Shown: piece by piece, positions 6,050 through 12,418 of the stretch
How the letters are laid out: each line of letters begins with the position of its first letter
Position numbering within the stretch: position 1 is the first letter of the stretch
NCBI GenBank assembly: GCA_026395855.1
Contig: JAPLXX010000062.1
Span: 1 to 14,452, forward strand
Length of the DNA: 14,452 bases
From: Candidatus Pacearchaeota archaeon
Lineage (GTDB): Archaea; Nanobdellota; Nanobdellia; Pacearchaeales; GW2011-AR1
Direction of reading: 5' to 3'
Notes under the pieces: generated by a model
What the model was told of the DNA's origin: nothing
The model's input: the letters and a program-made list of their open reading frames with translations, nothing else
The model's database searches: none
Position numbers and translations under genes: made by a program

Positions 6050-7327
6050 ATGAAAATATCAAAAATGCTAAGATTTAACAATAAAAAAGGAGTCAGCATA
6101 ATTATCGGTTATGTTCTTTTGATAGCTTTTGCAGTAATTATGGGGGCTGTTGTTTATTCCGGGTTGAGGACATATGTTCCAACAGAAACTGTTGAATGCC
6201 CTGACGGAGTTTCTCTTTTTGTGCAGGATTCAAATTATTGCGGAAACCAACTGAATTTAACAATAAGAAATAACGGAAGATTTAACGTTGCTGGTTATTA
6301 CATTCTTGCATCAAATTCTTTAGAGCAGGAGCAGGCAACACTTGATATATCTCCTTATATAAACAGAAATTTTTACGGAAGAGACTGGAAAAATGCAATA
6401 ATGTTTTCATCGCTGGAAGAAAATTCATTTAATCCCGGAAACCAGACAACAAATGTATTTGAGATTCCTGTAAGCAAAGGAACTATTTATTCAGTAAATA
6501 TAATTCCTGCAAGATTTCAAGCACAGGACAACAAGGAAAGATTCGCGAGATGCGCGAATGTAAAAATAGTCGAAAAAGATCTTAACTGTCTTGAAGAGCT
6601 GCCTGAATGTGTTCCAGAATGCACAGGAAAAGTTTGCGGTTCAAATGGGTGCGGGGGAACTTGCGGAAGTTGTGTTTATCCTCAGGTGTGCAATGCAGTA
6701 GGACAATGTACTCTTACATGTACAGATACATGCTTAAGCCTAGGATATGAATGTGAAACACAAACAGTTTGCGGAATCAGTACTGATTGTGGAACATGTG
6801 GTTCTGGACTTGAATGCAATGCAGCAGGACAATGTGAATCTATTGGACCAACTACCTTATTTTATGATGACTTTGAAAGTTATACTGCCACAGGCGGACT
6901 TACATTATATTCCCAAATGAATGCACAAGATTGGACAATTATTGATGCACACGAAATTAAAAATGATGACATTTATTTGAATAATACATTTGAATATGCA
7001 GGAGCTTATTCTGTTGTTGTAAGAGATAATTCAGAGATAATAGTTAATATTAGCACAACTGGATACCAAAGTATAAACTTGAGTTATTATGGAAGAACTT
7101 ATTCTATGCCCTCAAATAGTTATTTAAGAACATACTGGAGAATAGGGAACTCTGGTTCCTGGACTTCTTTAGACAATATCCACAGCGATACCTGGTCACA
7201 AAAACAATGGGCCTTAACAGGAGCAGAAAATAAACTATTAATACAGGTAAGATTTTTATCAGATTCAAGCGGGAACAATGATTATAGTTTAATTGACAAT
7301 GTAAATGTAACAGGAATGTCTATTTAA
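6050..7327 (+). CDS. chimeric prepilin-like surface protein with Cys-rich repeats and beta-rich C-terminal domain
   Basis: The 425-residue protein has a type IV pilin-like start: KKG at 12-14, then a hydrophobic helix VSIIIGYVLLIAFAVIMGAV (15-34). Residues 35-180 form a pilin-like head with NG-rich beta strands. Residues about 185-265 are a Cys-rich region with two related units, each ending CNA(V/A)GQC and containing CG-x-CG-type knots (VCGSNGCGGTCGSC and VCGISTDCGTCGS). The underlying DNA at 6689-6709 and 6815-6835 differs in one of 21 bases, pointing to a recent internal duplication. Residues 270-425 resemble a concanavalin/MAM-like jelly roll (FYDDFES ... LRTYWRIG ... LIDNVNVTG). Likely an adhesive or tip subunit of a surface filament. 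Domain names are by resemblance only. Confidence 0.75.
   Translation: MKISKMLRFNNKKGVSIIIGYVLLIAFAVIMGAVVYSGLRTYVPTETVECPDGVSLFVQDSNYCGNQLNLTIRNNGRFNVAGYYILASNSLEQEQATLDISPYINRNFYGRDWKNAIMFSSLEENSFNPGNQTTNVFEIPVSKGTIYSVNIIPARFQAQDNKERFARCANVKIVEKDLNCLEELPECVPECTGKVCGSNGCGGTCGSCVYPQVCNAVGQCTLTCTDTCLSLGYECETQTVCGISTDCGTCGSGLECNAAGQCESIGPTTLFYDDFESYTATGGLTLYSQMNAQDWTIIDAHEIKNDDIYLNNTFEYAGAYSVVVRDNSEIIVNISTTGYQSINLSYYGRTYSMPSNSYLRTYWRIGNSGSWTSLDNIHSDTWSQKQWALTGAENKLLIQVRFLSDSSGNNDYSLIDNVNVTGMSI
6689..6835 (+). repeat. two diverged copies of a Cys-rich coding unit
   Basis: The 21-base stretch TGCAATGCAG(T/C)AGGACAATGT occurs at 6689-6709 and 6815-6835, exactly 126 bases (42 codons) apart and in frame. 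Each encodes CNA-x-GQC. The surrounding cysteine spacings are similar but not identical, so the copies are older than the conserved core suggests or have been homogenised. Confidence 0.75.
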
Positions 7328-7334
7328 ATATAAA

Positions 7335-7343
7335 TTTATAAAT
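7335..7343 (+). promoter_or_regulatory. box A of the truncated pilin-like gene
   Basis: TTTATAAAT lies about 26 bases before an ATG at 7365 that would encode a basic prepilin start (MIKKKR). It is a good TATA match placed for a leaderless transcript from 7365, not from the ORF's internal ATG at 7382. Confidence 0.55.
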
Positions 7344-7381
7344 CAAAACATGCTAAATAAGATAATGATAAAAAAGAAGAG

Positions 7382-7789
7382 ATGGTTGTTGTCCTCGCAC
7401 TTATAGTTTTTCTCTGGTTCAGGGGATTTAGTGAAGAGAGTGTTACAAAATTCGGAGGCACAAACATAAAATTAGTCTGTGCAGATGTGCAATTTGAGTC
7501 AAGTTATGATTCAGGAGAATTATACTTATCAAACATAGGAAATGTTCCTATCTATAGTTTTAAATTAAAGATAGAGGGAGCAGGAAGCTCTGATTTGGTT
7601 GACATAGAAGATGCAACAGGAACCTGGCCTGAAGCAGGATTAAATCTTAACGGTGTTTTCACAGGAACTGTCTCTGTTGCCAGCGGCACGCAGCAAATTA
7701 ATGTAATTCCTGTTCTTAGAGGAACTTCTGATAAGGGAGCAAGAAGCCATACCTGTGATGAACAGTATGGAGTAATAGTCTCTGTTTAA
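7382..7789 (+). CDS. pilin-like protein lacking its signal motif; probably disrupted
   Basis: The open frame gives 135 residues beginning MVVVLALIVFLWFRGF, then FGGTNIKLVCADVQFES and a beta-rich domain with two cysteine positions (32 and 127). The first 14 residues look like the second half of an archaeal prepilin helix (the usual form is K-R-G, then about 13 hydrophobic residues, then VVVLALI-FLW-RG). The missing half is the prepilin signal and first helix turns. Upstream, ATG 7365 encodes MIKKKR in another frame and reaches a stop at 7404-7406, so a deletion of 3n+1 bases after codon 6 explains the structure. The body shows no further stops. It may be a recent pseudogene, an assembly error, or rescued by frameshifting. 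The 408-base frame is real coding sequence in origin. Confidence 0.65.
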   Translation: MVVVLALIVFLWFRGFSEESVTKFGGTNIKLVCADVQFESSYDSGELYLSNIGNVPIYSFKLKIEGAGSSDLVDIEDATGTWPEAGLNLNGVFTGTVSVASGTQQINVIPVLRGTSDKGARSHTCDEQYGVIVSV

Positions 7790-7839
7790 TTATAATTATT
7801 TTTATTTAAATTTATGGGTTAGAATTTTAACTTACAGAG

Positions 7840-7853
7840 GTTATTGCAATAAC
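7840..7853. repeat. perfect 14-bp palindrome between pilin genes
   Basis: GTTATTGCAATAAC is a perfect inverted repeat. The arms are partly extended by ACAG (7835-7838) on the left and CTGT (7853-7856) on the right, offset by a bulge. CAATAAC recurs a few bases later. The 183-base gap around it (7790-7972) is otherwise AT-rich with no ORF. It could be an operator or a weak hairpin. Confidence 0.4.
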
Positions 7854-7942
7854 TGTCAATAACATAATTATACAGAATTAAATTCTAAATAAATTATTAT
7901 CTAAAATATTCTGCCTTATTTTTTACATCACTTCTTAATTAA

Positions 7943-7951
7943 ATTTTTATA
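7943..7951 (+). promoter_or_regulatory. box A candidate of the 166-residue pilin gene
   Basis: The AT-rich stretch ATTTTTATA is centred about 25 bases before the ATG at 7973. No plus-strand Shine-Dalgarno is present; the ACCTCC just downstream (7951-7956) is the wrong strand for one. Confidence 0.4.
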
Positions 7952-7972
7952 CCTCCTTTTCCTGATTTATTA

Positions 7973-8473
7973 ATGAAAAATAGAAGGGGAATTTCAGGAA
8001 TTGTTGAAACAGTAATAATGATTGCACTTGCGGTTGCGCTTGTTTCTATAGTCTGGTTTGTTGTGAATAATCTTGTAACAGGAAGATTGGGCGAGGCAGA
8101 AGCCTGCTTCGGAGTTTTTGAAAAAGTTACAATAAATTCCAAATACACATGCTATAACTACTCAGGAGATGAACTTCAGTTTTCGATAACCCGCGACGAT
8201 ATAGATAATGTTGATGATATTCTTGTTTCAATAGCCAATGAAAGCTCAACAACCAGCTTTAAAATAGAAGAAGATTCTCCCAATGAATTAAGCTATTTAG
8301 ACAGAACATTTCCTGCGCATATACCTGGTAAAAATTCAGGAAGAACATATATTTATTCAGGAATTTCTGAAGTCCCTGACAGCTTGGAAATAGCATTGAT
8401 AATTAACGGAAAAATGTGCGAAGGTCCTAACCCAATAAGTCAGTTTGACAACTGCGCTCTGCTCGTTGATTAA
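7973..8473 (+). CDS. type IV pilin-like protein
   Basis: The 166-residue protein begins MKNRRG, a short basic leader cut after Gly6 in the prepilin pattern. The mature helix ISGIVETVIMIALAVALVSI (7-26) follows, with Glu at mature position 6, near the conserved Glu of type IV pilins. The head (40-166) contains four cysteines (45, 60, 133, 156), allowing two disulfides, and a NYS/NES sequon each. It is flanked by other pilin-like genes with about 170-180-base AT-rich gaps on both sides, so it is probably its own transcription unit. Likely a minor or major filament subunit; which cannot be told from sequence. Confidence 0.78.
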   Translation: MKNRRGISGIVETVIMIALAVALVSIVWFVVNNLVTGRLGEAEACFGVFEKVTINSKYTCYNYSGDELQFSITRDDIDNVDDILVSIANESSTTSFKIEEDSPNELSYLDRTFPAHIPGKNSGRTYIYSGISEVPDSLEIALIINGKMCEGPNPISQFDNCALLVD

Positions 8474-8614
8474 TAAAATAAGTTGTCAATATAGTTTAAT
8501 GTAAATAATTTTTAATAAATAAAAAATAATCAATCAGGCAGGTTTTACAATAGTGTTATGCCTTTTAGCTTTATAATTTATTATTAACAAACAGCCAAAC
8601 GCCTGACAAAAAAC

Positions 8615-8623
8615 ATTATAAAC
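8615..8623 (+). promoter_or_regulatory. box A before the pilin-ATPase operon
   Basis: ATTATAAAC is centred about 25 bases before the ATG at 8644, in line with a leaderless transcript that would also carry the overlapping ATPase gene. Confidence 0.55.
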
Positions 8624-8643
8624 TATCACTCACTAATGGGAAT

Positions 8644-9195
8644 ATGAATTCAAAAAAGAGGTTTGTATTTGATAATCGCGGTCAAATCTGGGTTGAAACA
8701 GTAATATACACTCTTATTGCATTCTCGCTGATGGGTCTTGTTCTTGCATTTGCTATCCCAAAAATTCAGGAATTTCAGGACAAGAGCGTAATAGAGCAAT
8801 CAATCGGCGTGCTTAGGGAAATAGATTCATTAATAAAAGAAATTCAGGGCAGTCCAGGAAACCAGAGAATCCTTGAGCTTGGAATGAATAAGGGCTCTTT
8901 AACTATCGACGCTGCCAATGACAGAATTTTTTTTGAGCTGGAGAGCAAATACCAATACAGCCAGCCAGGAGAAAATGTGAGTGTGGGAGAAGTGGTTGTC
9001 AACACAAAAGAACAAAGCAATATTAATCTTTTAACTATGACTTTAGATTACACAGGAGAAAACAATATTCTTTATGGGGGGCAGGAAACAAGCAAAATAA
9101 TAACAAAAGCGCCGATTCCATACAAGATTTCAATATCTGACACAGGAGAAGATGCTTCAGGAAATCCAATAATAGATATAGAGGTGATGGAATAA
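8644..9195 (+). CDS. type IV pilin-like protein co-transcribed with the ATPase
   Basis: The 183-residue protein has a 13-residue basic leader ending Asn-Arg-Gly. The hydrophobic helix QIWVETVIYTLIAFSLMGLV follows, with Glu at mature position 5, exactly where bacterial type IV pilins and pseudopilins carry it. A coiled, charged stretch (IPKIQEFQDKSVIEQS, then LREIDSLIKEIQ) follows, then a beta-rich head with no cysteines. The stop TAA shares its last base with the ATPase ATG, so the two are translationally coupled. That fixed coupling suggests a core, not optional, subunit of the machine. It may be a pseudopilin or major pilin; the direct neighbour of the motor is the best candidate for the structural subunit. 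Confidence 0.8.
   Translation: MNSKKRFVFDNRGQIWVETVIYTLIAFSLMGLVLAFAIPKIQEFQDKSVIEQSIGVLREIDSLIKEIQGSPGNQRILELGMNKGSLTIDAANDRIFFELESKYQYSQPGENVSVGEVVVNTKEQSNINLLTMTLDYTGENNILYGGQETSKIITKAPIPYKISISDTGEDASGNPIIDIEVME
9181..9188 (+). promoter_or_regulatory. strong Shine-Dalgarno of the ATPase gene
   Basis: GAGGTGAT matches the archaeal anti-Shine-Dalgarno complement over eight bases and stands six bases before the ATPase ATG at 9195. It lies inside the end of the pilin gene and fixes the ATPase start. Confidence 0.8.
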
Positions 9196-10739
9196 TGACA
9201 GGAATAAAAGATTATCCAAGAGTTGCTGTAAACTTTAATCCAGAAATTCCTCCTTTGAAAAAAGCAAAGGACAAAACAAAAATAGATGTAAGATACAGCG
9301 TGCTGGCCCCTTTCGCTTTTGTGCATATTCACTGGGATGAAAAAGAATATGAGGTTATCTATGACATAGAAGAACCTGTACTGACCGACAAGGAAAAAGA
9401 TTATCTGAATCAAATACTGCCTGCAATGAAGGATCTGATAGATTTCGATGTCATTGTTGAAAAAAATGATGAAAAACTTCTGGAATACATTGACAAAAGA
9501 TTCAAAATTATTGCATTTGAGCTCGGGCTTAATTTCTCCTATGACACTTACAAAAAATTATATTATTATTTAATCAGAGATTTCGTAGGCTTCAATGAAA
9601 TAGAGCCTCTTCTCAGGGATTTTTTTGTTGAAGATATTGAATGCAACGGCGGTGAAAGCCCGGTTTACATTGTCCACAGAATTTTCAGAAACCTCAAAAC
9701 AAATCTGAGCTTCAGCAACATGGATGAGCTTGAAAGTTTTGTTGAAAAACTTGCGCAGAGAAGCGGAAAATATATTTCATATGCTTCGCCTATTCTTGAT
9801 TCAACCCTGCCTGACGGAAGCAGGGTAAATGCAACATATACAAAAGATATAACGAGCAAAGGACCTACATTTACCATAAGAAAATTCACAAAAACTCCTT
9901 GGACACCGCCTCAGCTTTTGTCATTCAGGACCCTTAGCCCTGAAATGCTTGCTTATCTCTGGATACTTGTCCAGTACAAAATGAACCTGCTTATTACAGG
10001 AGGAACTTCATCTGGAAAAACAAGCCTGCTGAATGCTATTGCATTCTTTATTCCTCCTGAAGCAAGAGTTGTAAGCATAGAGGATACGCGTGAATTAAAT
10101 CTTCCAAGGGAAAACTGGCTTCCAAGCGTTGTAAGAACAGCGACAGGTGCGGGAAGTCTCGGAGAAATAGATCTTTTCACTTTGCTTAAAAGTTCTTTCA
10201 GGCAAAATCCAGATTATGTAATTGTCGGGGAAGTCAGGGGAAAAGAAGCATATGTCCTATTCCAAGGAATGGCATCTGGACACTCTTCAATAAGCACTAT
10301 GCACGCAGATTCTGTCGACACTGTCATAAAAAGACTTGAAACACCGCCTATAGAGCTTTCGCCAGCGCTTTTGAATGTTCTTGACTGCGTATGCATTATG
10401 ACCCATGCAATTGCAAAAAAACAGGAAACAAGAAAACTTAAAGAAATAGTTGAAATAATCAATGTCACCCCGGAAGGTGTTGCGCTGACAAACACGCCTT
10501 TTATGTGGAATCCTTCTGATGACAGCTTTTACTTCAAAAAAAACAGCAAGATATTTGAAAAAATAGCCAAGAGATACGGAATAACTCTTCAGGAAATAGA
10601 AGAGGAATTTAAGAAAAGAGTAAAGCTGTTGTATATTCTCTACCAGAAAAAAATATTTGATTTCCAGGAATTTCAGGACATAATAACGCAGTATTACAAG
10701 AGACCAGAGGCAATTTTATCCAAATTTGGCATTGTGTGA
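9195..10739 (+). CDS. type II/IV secretion system ATPase (archaeal pilus/archaellum motor)
   Basis: The 514-residue cytoplasmic hexameric ATPase powers filament assembly or export. An N-terminal domain (1-240) includes the family block 'RDFVGFNEIEPLLRD..VEDIECNG' (about 128-153). The nucleotide-binding domain shows Walker A GGTSSGKT (269-276), Asp box IEDTREL (295-301), Walker B-like VIVGEVRG (342-349) and His box GHSSISTMHAD (362-372), all intact. The extended N-terminus and LPDGSRVNAT sequence (near 206-215) resemble ArlI/FlaI and archaeal PilB proteins of the GspE superfamily. There is no transmembrane segment. The ATG overlaps the upstream pilin stop and a strong Shine-Dalgarno precedes it. 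Neighbouring pilins and T2SSF proteins confirm a type IV filament-like system; whether pilus or archaellum is open, since no other arl genes are seen. Confidence 0.95.
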   Translation: MTGIKDYPRVAVNFNPEIPPLKKAKDKTKIDVRYSVLAPFAFVHIHWDEKEYEVIYDIEEPVLTDKEKDYLNQILPAMKDLIDFDVIVEKNDEKLLEYIDKRFKIIAFELGLNFSYDTYKKLYYYLIRDFVGFNEIEPLLRDFFVEDIECNGGESPVYIVHRIFRNLKTNLSFSNMDELESFVEKLAQRSGKYISYASPILDSTLPDGSRVNATYTKDITSKGPTFTIRKFTKTPWTPPQLLSFRTLSPEMLAYLWILVQYKMNLLITGGTSSGKTSLLNAIAFFIPPEARVVSIEDTRELNLPRENWLPSVVRTATGAGSLGEIDLFTLLKSSFRQNPDYVIVGEVRGKEAYVLFQGMASGHSSISTMHADSVDTVIKRLETPPIELSPALLNVLDCVCIMTHAIAKKQETRKLKEIVEIINVTPEGVALTNTPFMWNPSDDSFYFKKNSKIFEKIAKRYGITLQEIEEEFKKRVKLLYILYQKKIFDFQEFQDIITQYYKRPEAILSKFGIV

Positions 10740-10756
10740 AGAAGCACAAACAAAAA

Positions 10757-10767
10757 TATTTAATAAC
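10757..10767 (+). promoter_or_regulatory. box A candidate before the small coiled-coil gene
   Basis: TATTTAATAAC is centred about 26 bases before the ATG at 10788. It would start a second transcript for the coiled-coil and platform genes inside the locus. Confidence 0.4.
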
Positions 10768-10787
10768 ACTTTTTCCCTCTATCTGGG

Positions 10788-10976
10788 ATGAAAAAGGGTG
10801 AGCAATTTTCTTTTATAGAAGGCGAAATTCACGAGATAAATCATCTTGTAAGGGTCCTGGGCAGACATATAAAAAAATTTGAAGATGCATACAAAAGAAA
10901 AGACGCCCATGAGTTCAATATTTTGAAGAAAGAAATAATTCAGATACAGAAAAAGATACATTCGATTATGAAATAA
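10788..10976 (+). CDS. small helical/coiled-coil protein of the pilus-like locus (62 aa)
   Basis: The 62-residue product (MKKGEQFSFIEGEIHEINHL ...) is highly charged, with heptad-like hydrophobic spacing from about residue 10 to 61, so a two-helix coiled coil is expected. No signal, membrane segment or cysteine is present, which puts it in the cytoplasm. Its stop codon lies one base before the platform protein's ATG, in the tight spacing of co-translated genes, and it directly follows the ATPase. The position suggests a small adaptor between motor and platform protein, or an assembly factor. I know no named family for it. A chance ORF is unlikely given the spacing and composition. Confidence 0.65.
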   Translation: MKKGEQFSFIEGEIHEINHLVRVLGRHIKKFEDAYKRKDAHEFNILKKEIIQIQKKIHSIMK

Positions 10977-10977
10977 A

Positions 10978-12252
10978 ATGACCATAGATAATCTAAAGGA
11001 TAATTTTGAAAAGCAAAGAAAAACAGCAGAGGAAATAAGCTCGCTTTATGAAGATTTCAAAAATTCCAGAAATGATGAAGAGAGAAAAATGATTTCTTCC
11101 CAGATAAATTTTCTGAAAGATTCAATGAAAAAAACCGGGGAAAATGTAATTGGGGCTGCAGAATCTGTTTCTCTGGCTAATCCGCTTAATACAACAAAAC
11201 CTGTGTTTTTCTCACAGAATGATACAAAGCTCCAGCAGCAGTTCCCTGCTGCCAAAAAAGAAAAAACCACTGCTCTTGAAAAACTCACCCTGAAGAGAAT
11301 GAAACAGAAAGAAGTAAAAGTAGTCCAAAAAAAAGAAAAAAAGCCAAATTTATATGTAAAACTTGCAAGCAGTTTGTTCTACAACAAAGCGATGTCTCTG
11401 ATAAATAGGGGAAAGTTTTATTCCCTAAGAAGGGATCTAATCAGGGCAAATCTTGAATTTGTTCCTGCAAGTTATGTTTCTGTAATTTTTTTCACAACTT
11501 TGATTTCTTTTTTTGCTTCGATATTTACAATGCTTTTCTTCCTTTTTTTCAGCCTGACAGCTGCCCCGCCTTTTATAGTAGCCACTGAAACAGGGCCGGG
11601 ACTAAGATTTCTGCAGGTATTTTGGATTATTTTTGCTGTTCCTGCAGCGGTTTTTATTTTTGCATATTTTTATCCCTCTATGGAAAAGAAATCTCTGGAA
11701 TCAAAAATCAACAACGAGCTTCCTTTTGCAACAATTCATATGTCCTCTATTTCCAACTCTATGCTTGAGCCAAGCAAAATATTCAGCATTATAATCTCCA
11801 CAGGAGAATATCCTAATCTTGAAAAAGAATTTACCAAACTTCTGAATGAAGTAAATGTATATGGATATGATTTAGTCAGTGCATTAAGAGACATGGCGTT
11901 TAACAGCCCGAGCAGAAAACTTGCAGATGTGTACAATGGGCTAGCAACAACGATAAATTCAGGTGGAGATCTTCCAGAATTTTTCGACAAAAGAGCGCAG
12001 ACCCTTCTTTTTGAGCACCGGCTTGAGCAGGAAAAGCAGTCGAAAGCTGCTGAAACTTTTATGGATATATACATTAGCGTTGTCATCGCTGCACCGATGA
12101 TTCTCATGCTTTTGCTTATGATGATGAGAGTAAGCGGGCTTGGAATAAGCCTTAGCACGTCGATGATAACTTTGGTAATGGTTCTGAGCGTTTCTGTCTT
12201 AAATATATTATTTCTGGCATTCCTTCAATTAAAACAGCCGACAGGTGGATGA
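10978..12252 (+). CDS. T2SSF/TadC-like platform membrane protein with long cytoplasmic N-terminus
   Basis: The 424-residue protein resembles the ArlJ/FlaJ/PilC/TadC platform proteins that convert ATPase motion into subunit insertion. A hydrophilic N-terminal extension (1-125) has charged, coiled-coil-like stretches (5-55) and a Lys-rich segment (93-123). Then come two transmembrane helices (about 165-196 and 211-232) and the T2SSF cytoplasmic domain (about 247-360: ELPFATIHMSSISNSMLEPS ... SGGDLPEFFDKRA). Two more hydrophobic helices follow (363-385 and 394-417). The motif pattern 'NELPF..HM..I..SG.EP..IF' is characteristic of archaeal T2SSF proteins. It starts one base after the small coiled-coil gene. 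A second T2SSF protein lies downstream, so the platform is probably built of two different chains. Confidence 0.9.
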   Translation: MTIDNLKDNFEKQRKTAEEISSLYEDFKNSRNDEERKMISSQINFLKDSMKKTGENVIGAAESVSLANPLNTTKPVFFSQNDTKLQQQFPAAKKEKTTALEKLTLKRMKQKEVKVVQKKEKKPNLYVKLASSLFYNKAMSLINRGKFYSLRRDLIRANLEFVPASYVSVIFFTTLISFFASIFTMLFFLFFSLTAAPPFIVATETGPGLRFLQVFWIIFAVPAAVFIFAYFYPSMEKKSLESKINNELPFATIHMSSISNSMLEPSKIFSIIISTGEYPNLEKEFTKLLNEVNVYGYDLVSALRDMAFNSPSRKLADVYNGLATTINSGGDLPEFFDKRAQTLLFEHRLEQEKQSKAAETFMDIYISVVIAAPMILMLLLMMMRVSGLGISLSTSMITLVMVLSVSVLNILFLAFLQLKQPTGG

Positions 12253-12253
12253 G

Positions 12254-12400
12254 ATGAAAAACATTCGTCCATGCCTGACCAAATGTGAGGATAAGATGAA
12301 TAATATATTAAATAAAAATAAATTAAAAATTAGCTTAAACTTAATCGGTTTCATAGCAAATGCCCGCTTTATCAATAAAAATAAGTCAGTTGAATCATAA
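12254..12400 (+). CDS. possible 48-residue ORF between the two platform genes
   Basis: An ATG one base after the upstream stop (TGAGATG), preceded by a GGTGG sequence, opens a 48-codon frame to TAA at 12398-12400. The product begins MKNIRPCLTKCEDKM and is basic, Asn/Lys-rich and without obvious domain features. The stop/start arrangement looks like a translationally coupled gene. However, codon composition (many AAT/AAA/ATA/TTA) is what random AT-rich sequence gives. It fills most of the 166-base gap between two genes that one would expect to abut. I cannot say whether it is a real peptide. Confidence 0.2.
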   Translation: MKNIRPCLTKCEDKMNNILNKNKLKISLNLIGFIANARFINKNKSVES

Positions 12401-12418
12401 AAACTAATAAAATAAAAA

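Noticed and set aside
8534..8606. TCAGGC / GCCTGA inverted arms in the gap before the 183-residue pilin
   Set aside because: Six-base arms 61 bases apart are expected by chance, with no stable hairpin or T-run pattern.
9072..9413. 113-codon minus-strand ORF
   Set aside because: Shadow of the pilin and ATPase genes, whose coupling and motifs are clear.
11736..12158. 140-codon minus-strand ORF
   Set aside because: Shadow of the T2SSF domain of the first platform protein.
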